A DNA stretch of 64,000 nucleotides from Shouchella tritolerans (GTDB lineage: Bacteria > Bacillota > Bacilli > Bacillales > Bacillaceae_D): NCBI RefSeq assembly GCF_025770735.1, contig NZ_JAODPB010000008.1:1-64000 (forward strand). Direction: 5' to 3'. Position numbers and translations under genes: made by a program. The notes below the pieces were generated by a model that did no database searches, was not told the origin of the DNA, and worked only from the letters and a program-made list of their open reading frames with translations. Below, in pieces: positions 16,122-24,974 of the stretch (its first letter is position 1; each line of letters begins with the position of its first letter).

Positions 16122-16141
16122 TTGATTGCTTGCCTGATAAC

Positions 16142-16190
16142 AAGCTCTTTAAAGGACAACACAGTCTTTTGAAGAGCTTATTTTTATTAA
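16142..16190 (+). terminator. Terminator after the RpiR-type gene
   Basis: AAGCTCTTTAAAGGAC pairs with GTCTTTTGAAGAGCTT, a long nearly perfect stem with loop AACACA, and is followed by ATTTTTATT. It separates the regulator from the operon it probably controls. Confidence 0.85.
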
Positions 16191-16261
16191 TAAAGATGAA
16201 AGGGTTTACACCTAATCAAATGCTTGTTATAGTAATAAATATTATTTTTTTTATTTAATAG

Positions 16262-16275
16262 GTAATAAAAATTAC
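16262..16275. promoter_or_regulatory. Candidate operator of the catabolic operon
   Basis: GTAAT AAAA ATTAC is a perfect five-base inverted repeat. It lies just before the ribosome binding site (GGAGAG) of the RraA-like gene, and a related AATAAATATTATT dyad lies about 20 bases upstream. The position would let a bound RpiR protein block transcription. This is inferred from symmetry only. Confidence 0.4.
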
Positions 16276-16289
16276 GGAGAGTGGTTTAA

Positions 16290-16955
16290 ATGGACAAAAA
16301 TAATTTCGACGTAATAAACAGGATGAAAAGCATTGGTTCTTCTGTGTTTGCTGATGTTATGGAAATTAAGAATGTTATGGATTATCGTATGAAGCCCATA
16401 AATTTGTCGGCACCCTTAGTAGGTCAAGTAAGAACTGTTTCTGTGCCACCTGGTGATAATTTATTTTTACACTATGCTATGTATCAAGTAGAGGCTGGAG
16501 ACATTATTGTGGTGGACGGTAAAGATTATAAAGAATCGGCTTATCTAGGCGAGCTTATGGCAGGAGCAGCGCAAAAGTTAGGCATTAAAGGAATCATTAT
16601 CGATGGTCTAGTTAGAGATAAAAAAGAGCTCTCTCAATTAGATATCCCAATTTATGCAAAAGGATTTATATCGACTGGACCAAGTAAGGAAGGGCCAGGT
16701 GCGTTTGATTGTACCATCACATGTGCAGGTGCCACTGTATCTCCTTATGATTACGTGATTGGAGATGAAGATGGGGTAGTAGTGGTTCCTCGAGCTGATG
16801 CGGAGAGCATTCTAGAAAAGGCTGAAAAGAAATTAGCCTATGAAAAAAAGCGTTTAGATAAAATCAATACTTATAACATGCAAGAAAGTAACAACGCTCA
16901 ATCTATTAAACCAGATTGGCTTCAGGGCAAGATGGAGAAATTCAACTTATCATGA
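16290..16955 (+). CDS. RraA-like / HMG-CHA aldolase family protein
   Basis: This 221-residue protein has the family core: SSVFADVMEIKNVMDYRMKP at the N terminus, GELMAGAAQKLGIKGIIIDG, then the catalytic Arg-Asp in GLVRDKKEL and GDEDGVVVVPRADAE. In the class II aldolase branch this Arg-Asp pair and a divalent metal cleave 4-hydroxy-4-methyl-2-oxoglutarate or oxaloacetate. The RraA branch inhibits RNase E, which this organism's relatives lack. Together with a dehydrogenase and an organic-acid type permease, a role as aldolase or decarboxylase in acid catabolism is more likely. The substrate is unknown. Confidence 0.82.
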   Translation: MDKNNFDVINRMKSIGSSVFADVMEIKNVMDYRMKPINLSAPLVGQVRTVSVPPGDNLFLHYAMYQVEAGDIIVVDGKDYKESAYLGELMAGAAQKLGIKGIIIDGLVRDKKELSQLDIPIYAKGFISTGPSKEGPGAFDCTITCAGATVSPYDYVIGDEDGVVVVPRADAESILEKAEKKLAYEKKRLDKINTYNMQESNNAQSIKPDWLQGKMEKFNLS

Positions 16956-16977
16956 TAAGAACAAAGGAGTTAAAACG

Positions 16978-17844
16978 ATGAATATAGGTTTTATAGGATT
17001 TGGTGAAGTAGGATATGAAATGTCTAAGGGATTTCAGAGTTATGATAACGGTCAAACAATCTATGTCTATGACCCATTACACGAAAGTGAAGCGACAAGA
17101 CAAAGGGCAAAGGAAGCAAATGTTAATCTCGTAGATGATCCAATAAAAGTCGTTCAAAACAAATTAGATATTTTATTTGTCGCTGTACCTGCTTTGTACG
17201 CACATGACGCTTGGAGCTCAATTGGAAAATACTTGAATGTAAAAACATTATGTGTAGATCTAACGACTGCAAGCTCAAAAATGAAGCAGCAGATTAGTAA
17301 AGAGATGCCTATTCGAAATGGGATCATTGACGGTGCAATTATGGGACCACTAAAAGGAAATCAGCAAAAGGTTCCGATGTTGATAAGCGGTGCAGGGGCA
17401 CTGGGGTTTGAAAAGTGGGGAAAAAGCTTTGATATGAATCTTACTTGTATAAGTGAAAACGTTGGTGATGCGACTAATATTAAATTTATTCGAAGCATCT
17501 TCACTAAGGGGCTTTCTACACTCCTTCACGAGGTTATGGAAATAGCAGATAGCTTAGAGTTAGACGATATAATACTCGCTTCTATTACAAGTACAATCGA
17601 TAATGAACCTTTTGAGGTTATTTTAAATCGCTTGATTACAAGTAACGTACTCCATTCAGAAAGACGAGTACAAGAAATGGACAATGTAATGGAGTTTTTA
17701 ATTGAAAATAAAGTGGTACCGCAAATGACACAGGCAACCCGTAATAAGCTCGTTGAAATAACAAACTCAAATATAAAAGAGAAATTCGCTGGAAGAGAGC
17801 CACAACATTGGAAAGAAGTTATGCGAACGTTAAGACATAAGTAA
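16978..17844 (+). CDS. NAD(P)-dependent 3-hydroxyacid dehydrogenase-like protein (DUF1932)
   Basis: This 288-residue protein has an N-terminal Rossmann fold (IGFIGFGEVGYEMSKGF), then VDLTTASSKMKQQI, DGAIMGPLKG and a Lys-containing NIKFIRSIFTKGLSTLLHE helix in the usual catalytic-lysine position. The C-terminal helical domain resembles DUF1932 of 6-phosphogluconate-dehydrogenase-like proteins. It would oxidise a hydroxyacid, perhaps the imported substrate, to feed the neighbouring aldolase-like enzyme. It is 22 bases after that gene and clearly in its operon. AT-rich codon use is shared across the island. Confidence 0.82.
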   Translation: MNIGFIGFGEVGYEMSKGFQSYDNGQTIYVYDPLHESEATRQRAKEANVNLVDDPIKVVQNKLDILFVAVPALYAHDAWSSIGKYLNVKTLCVDLTTASSKMKQQISKEMPIRNGIIDGAIMGPLKGNQQKVPMLISGAGALGFEKWGKSFDMNLTCISENVGDATNIKFIRSIFTKGLSTLLHEVMEIADSLELDDIILASITSTIDNEPFEVILNRLITSNVLHSERRVQEMDNVMEFLIENKVVPQMTQATRNKLVEITNSNIKEKFAGREPQHWKEVMRTLRHK

Positions 17845-17864
17845 AAATGTGAGGAGGGGTTATA

Positions 17865-19214
17865 ATGGGTATTATTGCCCTTGTTATTTTTGTAAGCGTA
17901 TTAATTTTTTGGAGTATCAAACTGAAAAGAAATCTTGGTGAGGCTGCGTTAGTTGGTTTTGTGGCAATTGTGCCTTTAGGCGGAACGGAAACCCTTACTT
18001 TATTCGTAAGAGGAATTACGTTTGCTTCTACATTCTCTGTCCTCTATGCGGCAATTGCCTTTATATTTATGGCTTACGTTATTGATAAATTCGGTATTGT
18101 TGAGAAGCTTCTAGCTATTTTAAACTCACTTGTTGGAAGACTCCCAGGAGCCCCGGCAGTTATGGATGCCGTTGGTTCTTCGGTAATGGGAACCTTATCC
18201 GGAGGGGATTCAGGAAATACAGCAGCAACTGGATCTATTACGGGTCCGTGGATGCTTAAAAACAAGTGGAACAAAGAAATAGCTGCATCAGTGTTGGTTG
18301 GGAATGGTGGAATGGCTTCTGTTTTGCCGCCTACTACCTCAATGTTTATTATTTTAGGGTTTGCACCTGTGGCAGCAGCCATCACAACAGGGGAATTTTA
18401 TATTGCGTTGTTAATTGCAGGGGCCTATCAGTTTCTCCACCGATTAATTTTGATTGGTTACTTTGTGAAAAAACAAAATATTAAAGCGTTCCCGGCTGAA
18501 GCATTAGATCCATTAAGAGTTTCATTAAAAAATGGCTGGAGTTCAATGTTAATCTATTTAGGTGCTATCATTCCTTTAATTTTAACAATTGGCCCATTAG
18601 CCGATTATTTAAAAACTATCCCTGCTCTGGGTGAAGAAGTGTTAAAAAGTATTGATATTGTCATTTGGATTCCGACACTAATGATCGTCATATCATTTCT
18701 AATAGCCAGAAAATCAGTTCCAAGTTCAACAAAAGACTTATTTACGTTTGTAAAGAATTCAATTCCCCGTTTTACTGTCATTGGCTCTTTAATATTCTTT
18801 GCTGTTGCCTCAAGTGAGGTATTAACGGCGTTAGGGCTATCTGAGAATATTGTCCAATTAATGAATGCGGCCAATACACCTGCTTGGCTGACAGTCATTT
18901 TGCTAGGAATTGGGATAACAGCTATTGCAGGTCCTTTAACATCGACGGGGACACTTACTGCAGTTGGCTTAGTATCCTATGAAATATTAGTATCTACTGG
19001 TTTTTCACCATTGATATCAGCTGTGGTAGTTATGACTTTTGCTTCCACTTCTGCACAAATGCCTCCAGCATCAGGATCAATTTACATTGCTTCTGGTATT
19101 GTTGGGGCCAAGCCAGAAAAGACATTTGCAATGTTAATATTTTACTATGCTCTTCCTGTCATTCTGATAGGATGGTTCATTGCAATGGGAATATTGCCAA
19201 TTTGGGGAGGTTAG
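17865..19214 (+). CDS. DctM-like (TRAP large subunit-type) permease
   Basis: This 449-residue integral membrane protein has about 12 hydrophobic segments. It has the TRAP/IT-superfamily core: GTLSGGDSGNTAATGSITGP, VLVGNGGMASVLPPTTSM in the first half, and the mirrored TASTSAQMPPASGS-like block (FASTSAQMPPASGSIYIASG) in the second. These re-entrant-loop motifs bind sodium and substrate. True TRAP systems also need a DctP binding protein and a DctQ small subunit. Neither a binding protein nor a normal DctQ is found here. It probably imports the organic acid used by the two enzymes upstream. Confidence 0.8.
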   Translation: MGIIALVIFVSVLIFWSIKLKRNLGEAALVGFVAIVPLGGTETLTLFVRGITFASTFSVLYAAIAFIFMAYVIDKFGIVEKLLAILNSLVGRLPGAPAVMDAVGSSVMGTLSGGDSGNTAATGSITGPWMLKNKWNKEIAASVLVGNGGMASVLPPTTSMFIILGFAPVAAAITTGEFYIALLIAGAYQFLHRLILIGYFVKKQNIKAFPAEALDPLRVSLKNGWSSMLIYLGAIIPLILTIGPLADYLKTIPALGEEVLKSIDIVIWIPTLMIVISFLIARKSVPSSTKDLFTFVKNSIPRFTVIGSLIFFAVASSEVLTALGLSENIVQLMNAANTPAWLTVILLGIGITAIAGPLTSTGTLTAVGLVSYEILVSTGFSPLISAVVVMTFASTSAQMPPASGSIYIASGIVGAKPEKTFAMLIFYYALPVILIGWFIAMGILPIWGG

Positions 19215-19218
19215 GATT

Positions 19219-19449
19219 ATGCAAGCGGTCTTAGAAAAATTGTTTACAGTATCATTAATAGTATCGGTTTTATTAGCTCTAACAATGATATTTGGTCAAA
19301 TAATTGGTCTTATTAGTGGTAATGGTGAGTTAGTGACTTTAAGTAGTGAATGGTTGAAGCGACCAACCATTATTTTGGCGGCCATCTTTTCTGGTATTGC
19401 TTTTGTACTTGGATACTTTCCAGCGTATAAAGATACGAGTGGTAATTGA
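19219..19449 (+). CDS. Small two-helix membrane protein, possible permease partner
   Basis: The protein has 76 residues from ATG 19219, with AGG sites overlapping the end of the permease gene. Two hydrophobic helices are visible (LFTVSLIVSVLLALTMIFG and PTIILAAIFSGIAFVLGYF) joined by a loop of about 20 residues. At half the size of a normal four-helix DctQ subunit, it could be a reduced small subunit for the permease. The family was not recognised. The operon position five bases after the permease supports a joint role. Confidence 0.6.
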   Translation: MQAVLEKLFTVSLIVSVLLALTMIFGQIIGLISGNGELVTLSSEWLKRPTIILAAIFSGIAFVLGYFPAYKDTSGN

Positions 19450-19647
19450 TAGAGAATGTAGAAGTTTGAATTACTACCTACAGATACAGACTCTTTATGT
19501 AATTGAGTTTTAATCAAGAGCAAAAACACCAAATGTGCGAATCGCAAACGCCTAAATAGACTCGTTAAACAATTTAATGATCTAACTAACAAACTTGGAT
19601 GAGAAAGACCAATCAGCTGTAGCTCGCCTCTTTTCATATCTCTAATA

Positions 19648-19673
19648 TATAAGGGAGTAAAGCTTACTCCCTT
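19648..19673 (-). terminator. Terminator of the AraC-type gene
   Basis: AAGGGAGT and ACTCCCTT form a stem around AAAGCTT. The minus-strand stop of the AraC-type gene lies within one arm. The tail on the minus strand is AT-rich (ATATATTAG) and lacks a clean T run. Confidence 0.55.
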
Positions 19674-20572
19674 AAATTCGTTAAATGGATTCGATAAAAC
19701 GCTTTGCGGAATGCAGTCGGCGTCATGCCTTCCGTTTTTTTGAAGAGGCGCATAAAATACTTTTCGTCTTGGATGCCGACGTCAGCAGCAACTTCTTTAA
19801 TCGTTCGCCTCGTCCGCGATAGGATGTCTTTTGCTTTTGTCATTTTGACGAGTGTAATGTATTTTTGCAAAGACATGCCAATATGTTGTTTAAACTGCCG
19901 CGTTAAATAGTCTGGGTTGTAATTAAAATGATCGGAGACGCGCTTAACGGTAAGAGGTTGGTTCGCATATACCCGAATCCATTCCATAATGTGGGATAAA
20001 TCGCGTTGAAGGCTCGTTTTCGTAAGAGGCGAAGCATAAGAGGCAATCAGTTGTTCTGATAATTCAATCAGCAATGACGTCATGATATAACTGGCGCCTA
20101 AATGAGTGCGACAACCTCCTTGGGCAAGGTCTGTTAGTTGATTAAACAAAATGTTCAGCCTTTCGATTTCTGGCGACTTGAAAAACGTCGGTATAAAAAT
20201 GAACGAAGCAAGAATATGGCTGTACGGTTCTTGGCGAAAGCGCATAATCTGTTCGTCCATTTGTTTTTTGTCTAGATACGTTGCACGATGATTGTCTAAA
20301 TTAAAGTGAAACCAATAGTAGGACAAGCCAGGTTTAGACGGTTCGATCCCCCTATGTTTAATGCCTTTTTTTAAAAGCAGCGTATGGCCAGGACCGACTT
20401 CGTATAGATGGCCTTCTTGCTCAATGAACAAAGAGCCGCGAATGCCGATCAACAATACGTAGCTGTCCAGAGTGCGGGTAGGATGGCAAAAGGGCTTCAT
20501 TGTTTCGACTCGCCCAGCCGATGCGTAACGAACGGGTTCTAATGCATGAATCATTAAATAGTCGCTTTCCAT
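19664..20572 (-). CDS. AraC-family transcriptional regulator
   Basis: The protein has about 302 residues from ATG 20572. That start is chosen because GGGGAGG lies nine bases upstream, whereas a GTG at 20632 has no good site. The N-terminal cupin-like sensor (VLLIGIRGSLFIEQEGHLYE, GPGHTLLLKKGIKHRGIEP) is followed by two C-terminal HTH motifs (LTVKRVSDHFNYNPDYLTRQ and IKEVAADVGIQDEKYFMRLF). It is divergent from the GH127 and ABC importer operon and very probably activates it in response to an arabinose-type sugar. Confidence 0.9.
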   Translation of the reverse strand: MESDYLMIHALEPVRYASAGRVETMKPFCHPTRTLDSYVLLIGIRGSLFIEQEGHLYEVGPGHTLLLKKGIKHRGIEPSKPGLSYYWFHFNLDNHRATYLDKKQMDEQIMRFRQEPYSHILASFIFIPTFFKSPEIERLNILFNQLTDLAQGGCRTHLGASYIMTSLLIELSEQLIASYASPLTKTSLQRDLSHIMEWIRVYANQPLTVKRVSDHFNYNPDYLTRQFKQHIGMSLQKYITLVKMTKAKDILSRTRRTIKEVAADVGIQDEKYFMRLFKKTEGMTPTAFRKAFYRIHLTNLRE

Positions 20573-20718
20573 GGATAAGTTGGCCTCCCCGTATTTTTTT
20601 CCATCGTACGAAAGAAGGGCGGAAAAGTCCACCTTTTCTTATTTCCTTGCTACCGACAGCAAAAACAAGGCTTGGTATGATCATTTTTGAAAGGGCTTAC
20701 AACAAAAGGAGGATGACA

Positions 20719-22644
20719 ATGCTTGAACAACGCAATCGCCATATGCGCGTAACTGACGATTTTTGGGGCCGTTACATTGACGTAGTAAAGGAAAAGGTTA
20801 TTCCTTACCAATGGGGAGCATTGCATGATGACATAGAAGGAGCGGCGCCGAGCCATGCGATCGAAAACTTAAAAATCGCTGCTGGTGAAGCGGAGGGCGA
20901 ATTTCACGGCTTTGTTTTCCAAGACAGCGATGTTGCCAAGTGGATTGAGGCCGCCGCTTATGCACTTGCCGAAAGGCCCGATCCTAAGCTGGAGCAACGC
21001 TGTGATGAACTCATCGCACTTATTAGCCGTGCCCAACAACCGGATGGCTACTTAAATACGTACTATACGATCAAAACACCGACAAAAAGGTGGACCAATT
21101 TGCGTGACAATCATGAACTTTATGTAGCCGGGCATTTGATTGAGGCGGCAGTCGCTTACTATGAAACGACAGGCAAACAGGCGCTTTTGGATGTGGTGTG
21201 CAAGTTTGCCGATTTAATTGACCAAGTGTTTGGCCCTGAACCTGGGAAACTTAGAGGCTATGACGGCCATCAAGAAATCGAGCTTGCGTTATTAAAATTA
21301 TATCGCGTTAAAGGAGAACCACGCTATTTGCGGTTGGCGCAGTTTTTTATAGAAGAACGGGGAAAGGAGCCCCATTTTTTCGACGAGGAAGCAAAAAAAC
21401 GAGGCGAGGACGGAACGTTTTGGTACCGCGGTCGATACGAGTATTCACAATCACACCTACCTGTACGGCAGCAGCAAGAAGCAACAGGCCACGCCGTTCG
21501 CGCGGTTTATATGTACACGGCCATGGCTGATTTAGCGAATGAAACAAATGATGAACAGTTGGCGAAAGTGTGCCGAACGCTCTGGGACAATGTGACCAAC
21601 CGGCAAATGTATATTACAGGCGGCATCGGCTCGGCAGAATTTGGTGAAGCATTTACGTTTGCTTATGATTTGCCAAATGATTTGGCTTATACAGAAACAT
21701 GCGCTTCGATCGGGCTAGTTTTTTGGTCCAAAAAAATGCTGGAACTTGAAGCAGACAGCCGCTATGGCGATGTCATGGAACGGGCGCTCTATAATGGCAC
21801 CATCAGCGGCATCCAGCTTGATGGGACGAAGTTTTTCTACGTGAACCCCCTTGAAGTGTGGCCACAAGCTGCCAAGCACCGCCACGATTTAAAGCATGTA
21901 AAAACAGAGCGCCAACCGTGGTTCGGCTGTGCATGCTGCCCACCAAATATAGCGAGGCTGCTAGCTTCTATCGGCCAATACATTTATACAACGAAAAATC
22001 AAACTGGATTTATCCACCTTTACATCGGAAACGAATCGACACTAACAATCGGTTCAGGTGAAGTGACACTGAAAATGAAGTCTTCCTTTCCATGGGAGGG
22101 AGAGGTGGGATTGGAAGTGAACCCAGACACGAGCAGGCCATTTACGCTTGCCTTCCGTATTCCAAACTGGGCAAGCGATTATCAACTCACTGTCAACGGC
22201 AACTTTGTCGATGTGGAAGTCCGCAACGGCTACGCTTACGTGGAGCGGACTTGGCAAAAAGGCGACCATATTTCGATCCAGTTTCCGCTGGAAACGAAAG
22301 TGATCCATGCCCATCCCCAGGTAAGAGCCAACGCTGGCAAAATTGCGCTGCAACGGGGACCTATCGTATTTTGTGCAGAAGAAGCAGACAACGGCAGCAA
22401 CTTGCAAAGTGTGGCAATCCGCTGCGAGGAAAACATCGACGCGTCCTTTGCTGATAATCGCTTAAACGGCGTGATCGTGCTCAAGGGAAAAGGCGTTCGT
22501 ACAATCACCGCCAATGCAAACGAGTCTCTCTATTTGCCTAAAGAGGCGTTGCAAACAGAAGAAGTGACATTGCAGTTCATCCCTTATTATGCCTGGGCAA
22601 ACCGTGGCGAAGGCGAGATGGCTGTTTGGCTGCGCCATATATAG
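20719..22644 (+). CDS. Beta-L-arabinofuranosidase, GH127 family
   Basis: The protein has 641 residues from ATG 20719, after AAAGGAGG. It is a cytoplasmic (alpha/alpha)6-barrel glycosidase without a signal peptide. The catalytic set known from Bifidobacterium HypBA1 is present: the acid/base Glu in FGEAFTF, Glu and Cys zinc ligands in YTETCASIG, and the nucleophile/zinc cysteine pair in WFGCACCPPN. GH127 enzymes release L-arabinose from beta-linked arabinofuranosides such as those on hydroxyproline-rich plant proteins. A dedicated ABC importer follows 22 bases later, indicating intracellular cleavage of imported arabino-oligosaccharides. Confidence 0.93.
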   Translation: MLEQRNRHMRVTDDFWGRYIDVVKEKVIPYQWGALHDDIEGAAPSHAIENLKIAAGEAEGEFHGFVFQDSDVAKWIEAAAYALAERPDPKLEQRCDELIALISRAQQPDGYLNTYYTIKTPTKRWTNLRDNHELYVAGHLIEAAVAYYETTGKQALLDVVCKFADLIDQVFGPEPGKLRGYDGHQEIELALLKLYRVKGEPRYLRLAQFFIEERGKEPHFFDEEAKKRGEDGTFWYRGRYEYSQSHLPVRQQQEATGHAVRAVYMYTAMADLANETNDEQLAKVCRTLWDNVTNRQMYITGGIGSAEFGEAFTFAYDLPNDLAYTETCASIGLVFWSKKMLELEADSRYGDVMERALYNGTISGIQLDGTKFFYVNPLEVWPQAAKHRHDLKHVKTERQPWFGCACCPPNIARLLASIGQYIYTTKNQTGFIHLYIGNESTLTIGSGEVTLKMKSSFPWEGEVGLEVNPDTSRPFTLAFRIPNWASDYQLTVNGNFVDVEVRNGYAYVERTWQKGDHISIQFPLETKVIHAHPQVRANAGKIALQRGPIVFCAEEADNGSNLQSVAIRCEENIDASFADNRLNGVIVLKGKGVRTITANANESLYLPKEALQTEEVTLQFIPYYAWANRGEGEMAVWLRHI

Positions 22645-22666
22645 CTTTTGAAAGGAGGAAAGGTCA

Positions 22667-24025
22667 ATGAAAGGTCGGTTAAAGGACGCCTGTCATGTTG
22701 TCACGCTTCTAGCCGCCTTTAGTTGTTCCGGCTGCCTGTATGCTTCCGTTGGCACCAATGATCCAGTAGAGTTGCGTTTTACTTACTGGGGTGGGCCGCT
22801 AGAGCGGGAAGCAGTTGAAACATTAATTGCCACATTTAATAACGAGCATCCAGGAATTCAAGTGAGGGCACAGCTTGTCCCGATTAATAGCTATGTGGAG
22901 AAAATGAATGTGATGGCTGCATCGAAAACACTTCCCGACGTTGGCTATTTTCCAGAGGGCAGCTTGTACCCGTGGGTGGAAAACGGCATGCTTCGCGATT
23001 TGACGCCATTGTTGACAGGAGACGAAGCAAACGAAAAGCTCGATTATACGCTATACCAGTTTCATGATGGACCGATTGCTGGGGGCAGCGTTGCGAATGA
23101 AGTGATAAACATTTATTACAACAAACAATTGTTTGCAGAAGCGGGAGTAGAACTGCCGCCGACAAAAGCAGAAGAGGCATGGAGCTGGGATGAATTTGTC
23201 GAAGTCGCCAAAATGCTCACGGTTGACCGGAACGGACGGAGGGCGAATGAGCCTGGCTTTGATGAGAACCGGATTGAAACATACGGCGTCAGCAATTTTA
23301 CGGGGTGGATCGACTCTTTCTTATTCAGCAACGGCGGCGGTTTTGTTGATGAAACAGGCAAAGAGTTGTTGATCGATCAACCTGAATCAATTGAAGTGCT
23401 TCAGCGCGTTGCCGACTTAATGTATGTGCATCATGTCATGCCGAAACCGTCTGATTTATCAACCGTACCAGCGACAGACACGGCACTTTTAACAAAGCGT
23501 GTCGCTATGGCCGTTGACGGCCAATGGGCGATGCAGGAGCTGGGTCGGGCGAGTGTCGAGGACGGCTTGGATTTTGGCATCGGCGTACTGCCGTATTTTG
23601 AACAACCAGCAACGACCAATTACGGCACGCCGATTGTTGCCTTTGAGACAGGGAAGGAAGGCGAGCATAGGCAAGCCGTTGATACGTTTTTAACATACAT
23701 CATGGATCCAGAAAATGTGTTGATGCTTATTAATGAAGGGCTGTGGATGCCAAATGAAACAGCCTGGTACGATGATCGTGAAAAAATAGAGCGCTGGATC
23801 GGCACGCCGATTCATCCACCTGAATACGAAGAGGCAGTGATCGACTGGGCTAAAGACTATGTTGTCCAAAACCCAAATTATTTTTGGGATGATCGGCAAA
23901 AAGCAGGCGACATCATCTCACCTGCACTAGACCAGCTATGGCTAAACAACAAATCAGCAGAGGAAGTCGTCCATGAAGACATTATGCCAAGGATGAAACG
24001 CCAGTTTGGCGACAAATATGAGTAG
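22667..24025 (+). CDS. ABC sugar importer, family 1 solute-binding lipoprotein
   Basis: This 452-residue lipoprotein has a signal peptide ending in AAFSCSGC, with the lipidated cysteine at about residue 23. Family 1 features follow: RFTYWGGPLEREAVETLI, VYYNKQLF-like INIYYNKQLFAEAGVELPP, SWDEFVEVAKML and AVDGQWAMQELG. It captures a sugar, here probably an arabinofuranoside from plant cell-wall protein or arabinan, and delivers it to the two permeases encoded next. Position after the GH127 gene fixes the likely substrate class. Confidence 0.88.
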   Translation: MKGRLKDACHVVTLLAAFSCSGCLYASVGTNDPVELRFTYWGGPLEREAVETLIATFNNEHPGIQVRAQLVPINSYVEKMNVMAASKTLPDVGYFPEGSLYPWVENGMLRDLTPLLTGDEANEKLDYTLYQFHDGPIAGGSVANEVINIYYNKQLFAEAGVELPPTKAEEAWSWDEFVEVAKMLTVDRNGRRANEPGFDENRIETYGVSNFTGWIDSFLFSNGGGFVDETGKELLIDQPESIEVLQRVADLMYVHHVMPKPSDLSTVPATDTALLTKRVAMAVDGQWAMQELGRASVEDGLDFGIGVLPYFEQPATTNYGTPIVAFETGKEGEHRQAVDTFLTYIMDPENVLMLINEGLWMPNETAWYDDREKIERWIGTPIHPPEYEEAVIDWAKDYVVQNPNYFWDDRQKAGDIISPALDQLWLNNKSAEEVVHEDIMPRMKRQFGDKYE

Positions 24026-24038
24026 GGAGGGGGCAAAT

Positions 24039-24974
24039 GTGGACATTGAACCGGTGAAACCGTCGATGGGGGCTAGGAAAAAAACGACTCGGTTTGCGAG
24101 AAAAGAGCATATTGCTGGCTATCTGTTTACGCTGCCAGCGATTTTGGGCTTGCTCGTTTGGACGATAGGCCCGATTGTTGCCAGCTTGGTTTTGAGCTTT
24201 ACCGATTACCAAGTGATCGCGGACACAATCAATTGGATTGGGTTCGACAATTATATGGCCATTTTCACAGAAGATCTTTATTTTAAGCAAGTACTTGTCG
24301 TTACGTTGTATTTTGCGTTTGCCAGCACGGCTGCTACACTTGTCGCTGCCTTGTTGATCGCTCTGCTTATGAACATGAAGATAAAAGGGCAAGGTCTGTG
24401 GCGGACGCTCTTTTATTTGCCTGTGCTTGTGCCAGCAGTGGCAGCGAACATTTTATGGATGTGGTTGTTTAATCCAGAATTTGGCCTGCTCAATGGCATT
24501 CTCCGCTTCTTTGGGCTCCCTGCTTCTATGTGGATCTATGACGAGGCATCGGTTATCCCGTCGCTGATTTTGCTAAGCGTATGGGGCTGCGGCGGTGCGG
24601 CGCTCATTTTTCTAGCCGGTCTCCAAGAAATCCCCAAAGATCAATTGGAAGCAGTCGAGTTGGATGGCGGTCATGCTTGGCATCAGTTTCGCTTTGTGAC
24701 ACTGCCTGCCATTTCGCCGATCATTTTCTTCAATTTGATTATGGGGCTCATTGGCGCATTTCAAACGTTTAATCAAGCCTACATTATGACAGAGGGAGGG
24801 CCCAATAACGCAAGTTTGTTTTATGTATATTTAATTTATCGAGAAGCATTTGTCCACAGCAATATGGGGTATGCAAGCGCGTTAGCGTGGATTTTGTTCC
24901 TAGTTGTCTCGTTGTTCACGGTGTTGATTTTTAGATGGGGCAAAGGCTGGGTTTTCTACGGAGGTGGCAAATAA
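24039..24974 (+). CDS. ABC sugar permease, MalF type
   Basis: The protein has about 311 residues from GTG 24039, with GGGAGGGGG five bases upstream; a longer frame overlapping the binding-protein gene is possible but less likely. Six helices are visible, beginning IAGYLFTLPAILGLLVWTIG, with the EAA loop QLEAVELDGGHAWHQFRFVT contacting an ATPase. It pairs with the following permease. No ATPase is encoded here, so a shared MsmX-like multitask ATPase elsewhere is expected, as in other Bacillaceae. Confidence 0.9.
   Translation: MDIEPVKPSMGARKKTTRFARKEHIAGYLFTLPAILGLLVWTIGPIVASLVLSFTDYQVIADTINWIGFDNYMAIFTEDLYFKQVLVVTLYFAFASTAATLVAALLIALLMNMKIKGQGLWRTLFYLPVLVPAVAANILWMWLFNPEFGLLNGILRFFGLPASMWIYDEASVIPSLILLSVWGCGGAALIFLAGLQEIPKDQLEAVELDGGHAWHQFRFVTLPAISPIIFFNLIMGLIGAFQTFNQAYIMTEGGPNNASLFYVYLIYREAFVHSNMGYASALAWILFLVVSLFTVLIFRWGKGWVFYGGGK

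Noticed and set aside
20500-20718. N-terminal extension of the GH127 enzyme by 73 residues
   Set aside because: It overlaps the divergent AraC promoter and coding region, and AAAGGAGG clearly sets the start at 20719.
24006-24038. Longer N terminus of the first arabinoside permease
   Set aside because: It would overlap the binding-protein gene and places the GGGAGGGGG binding site inside the coding region. The GTG at 24039 fits better.
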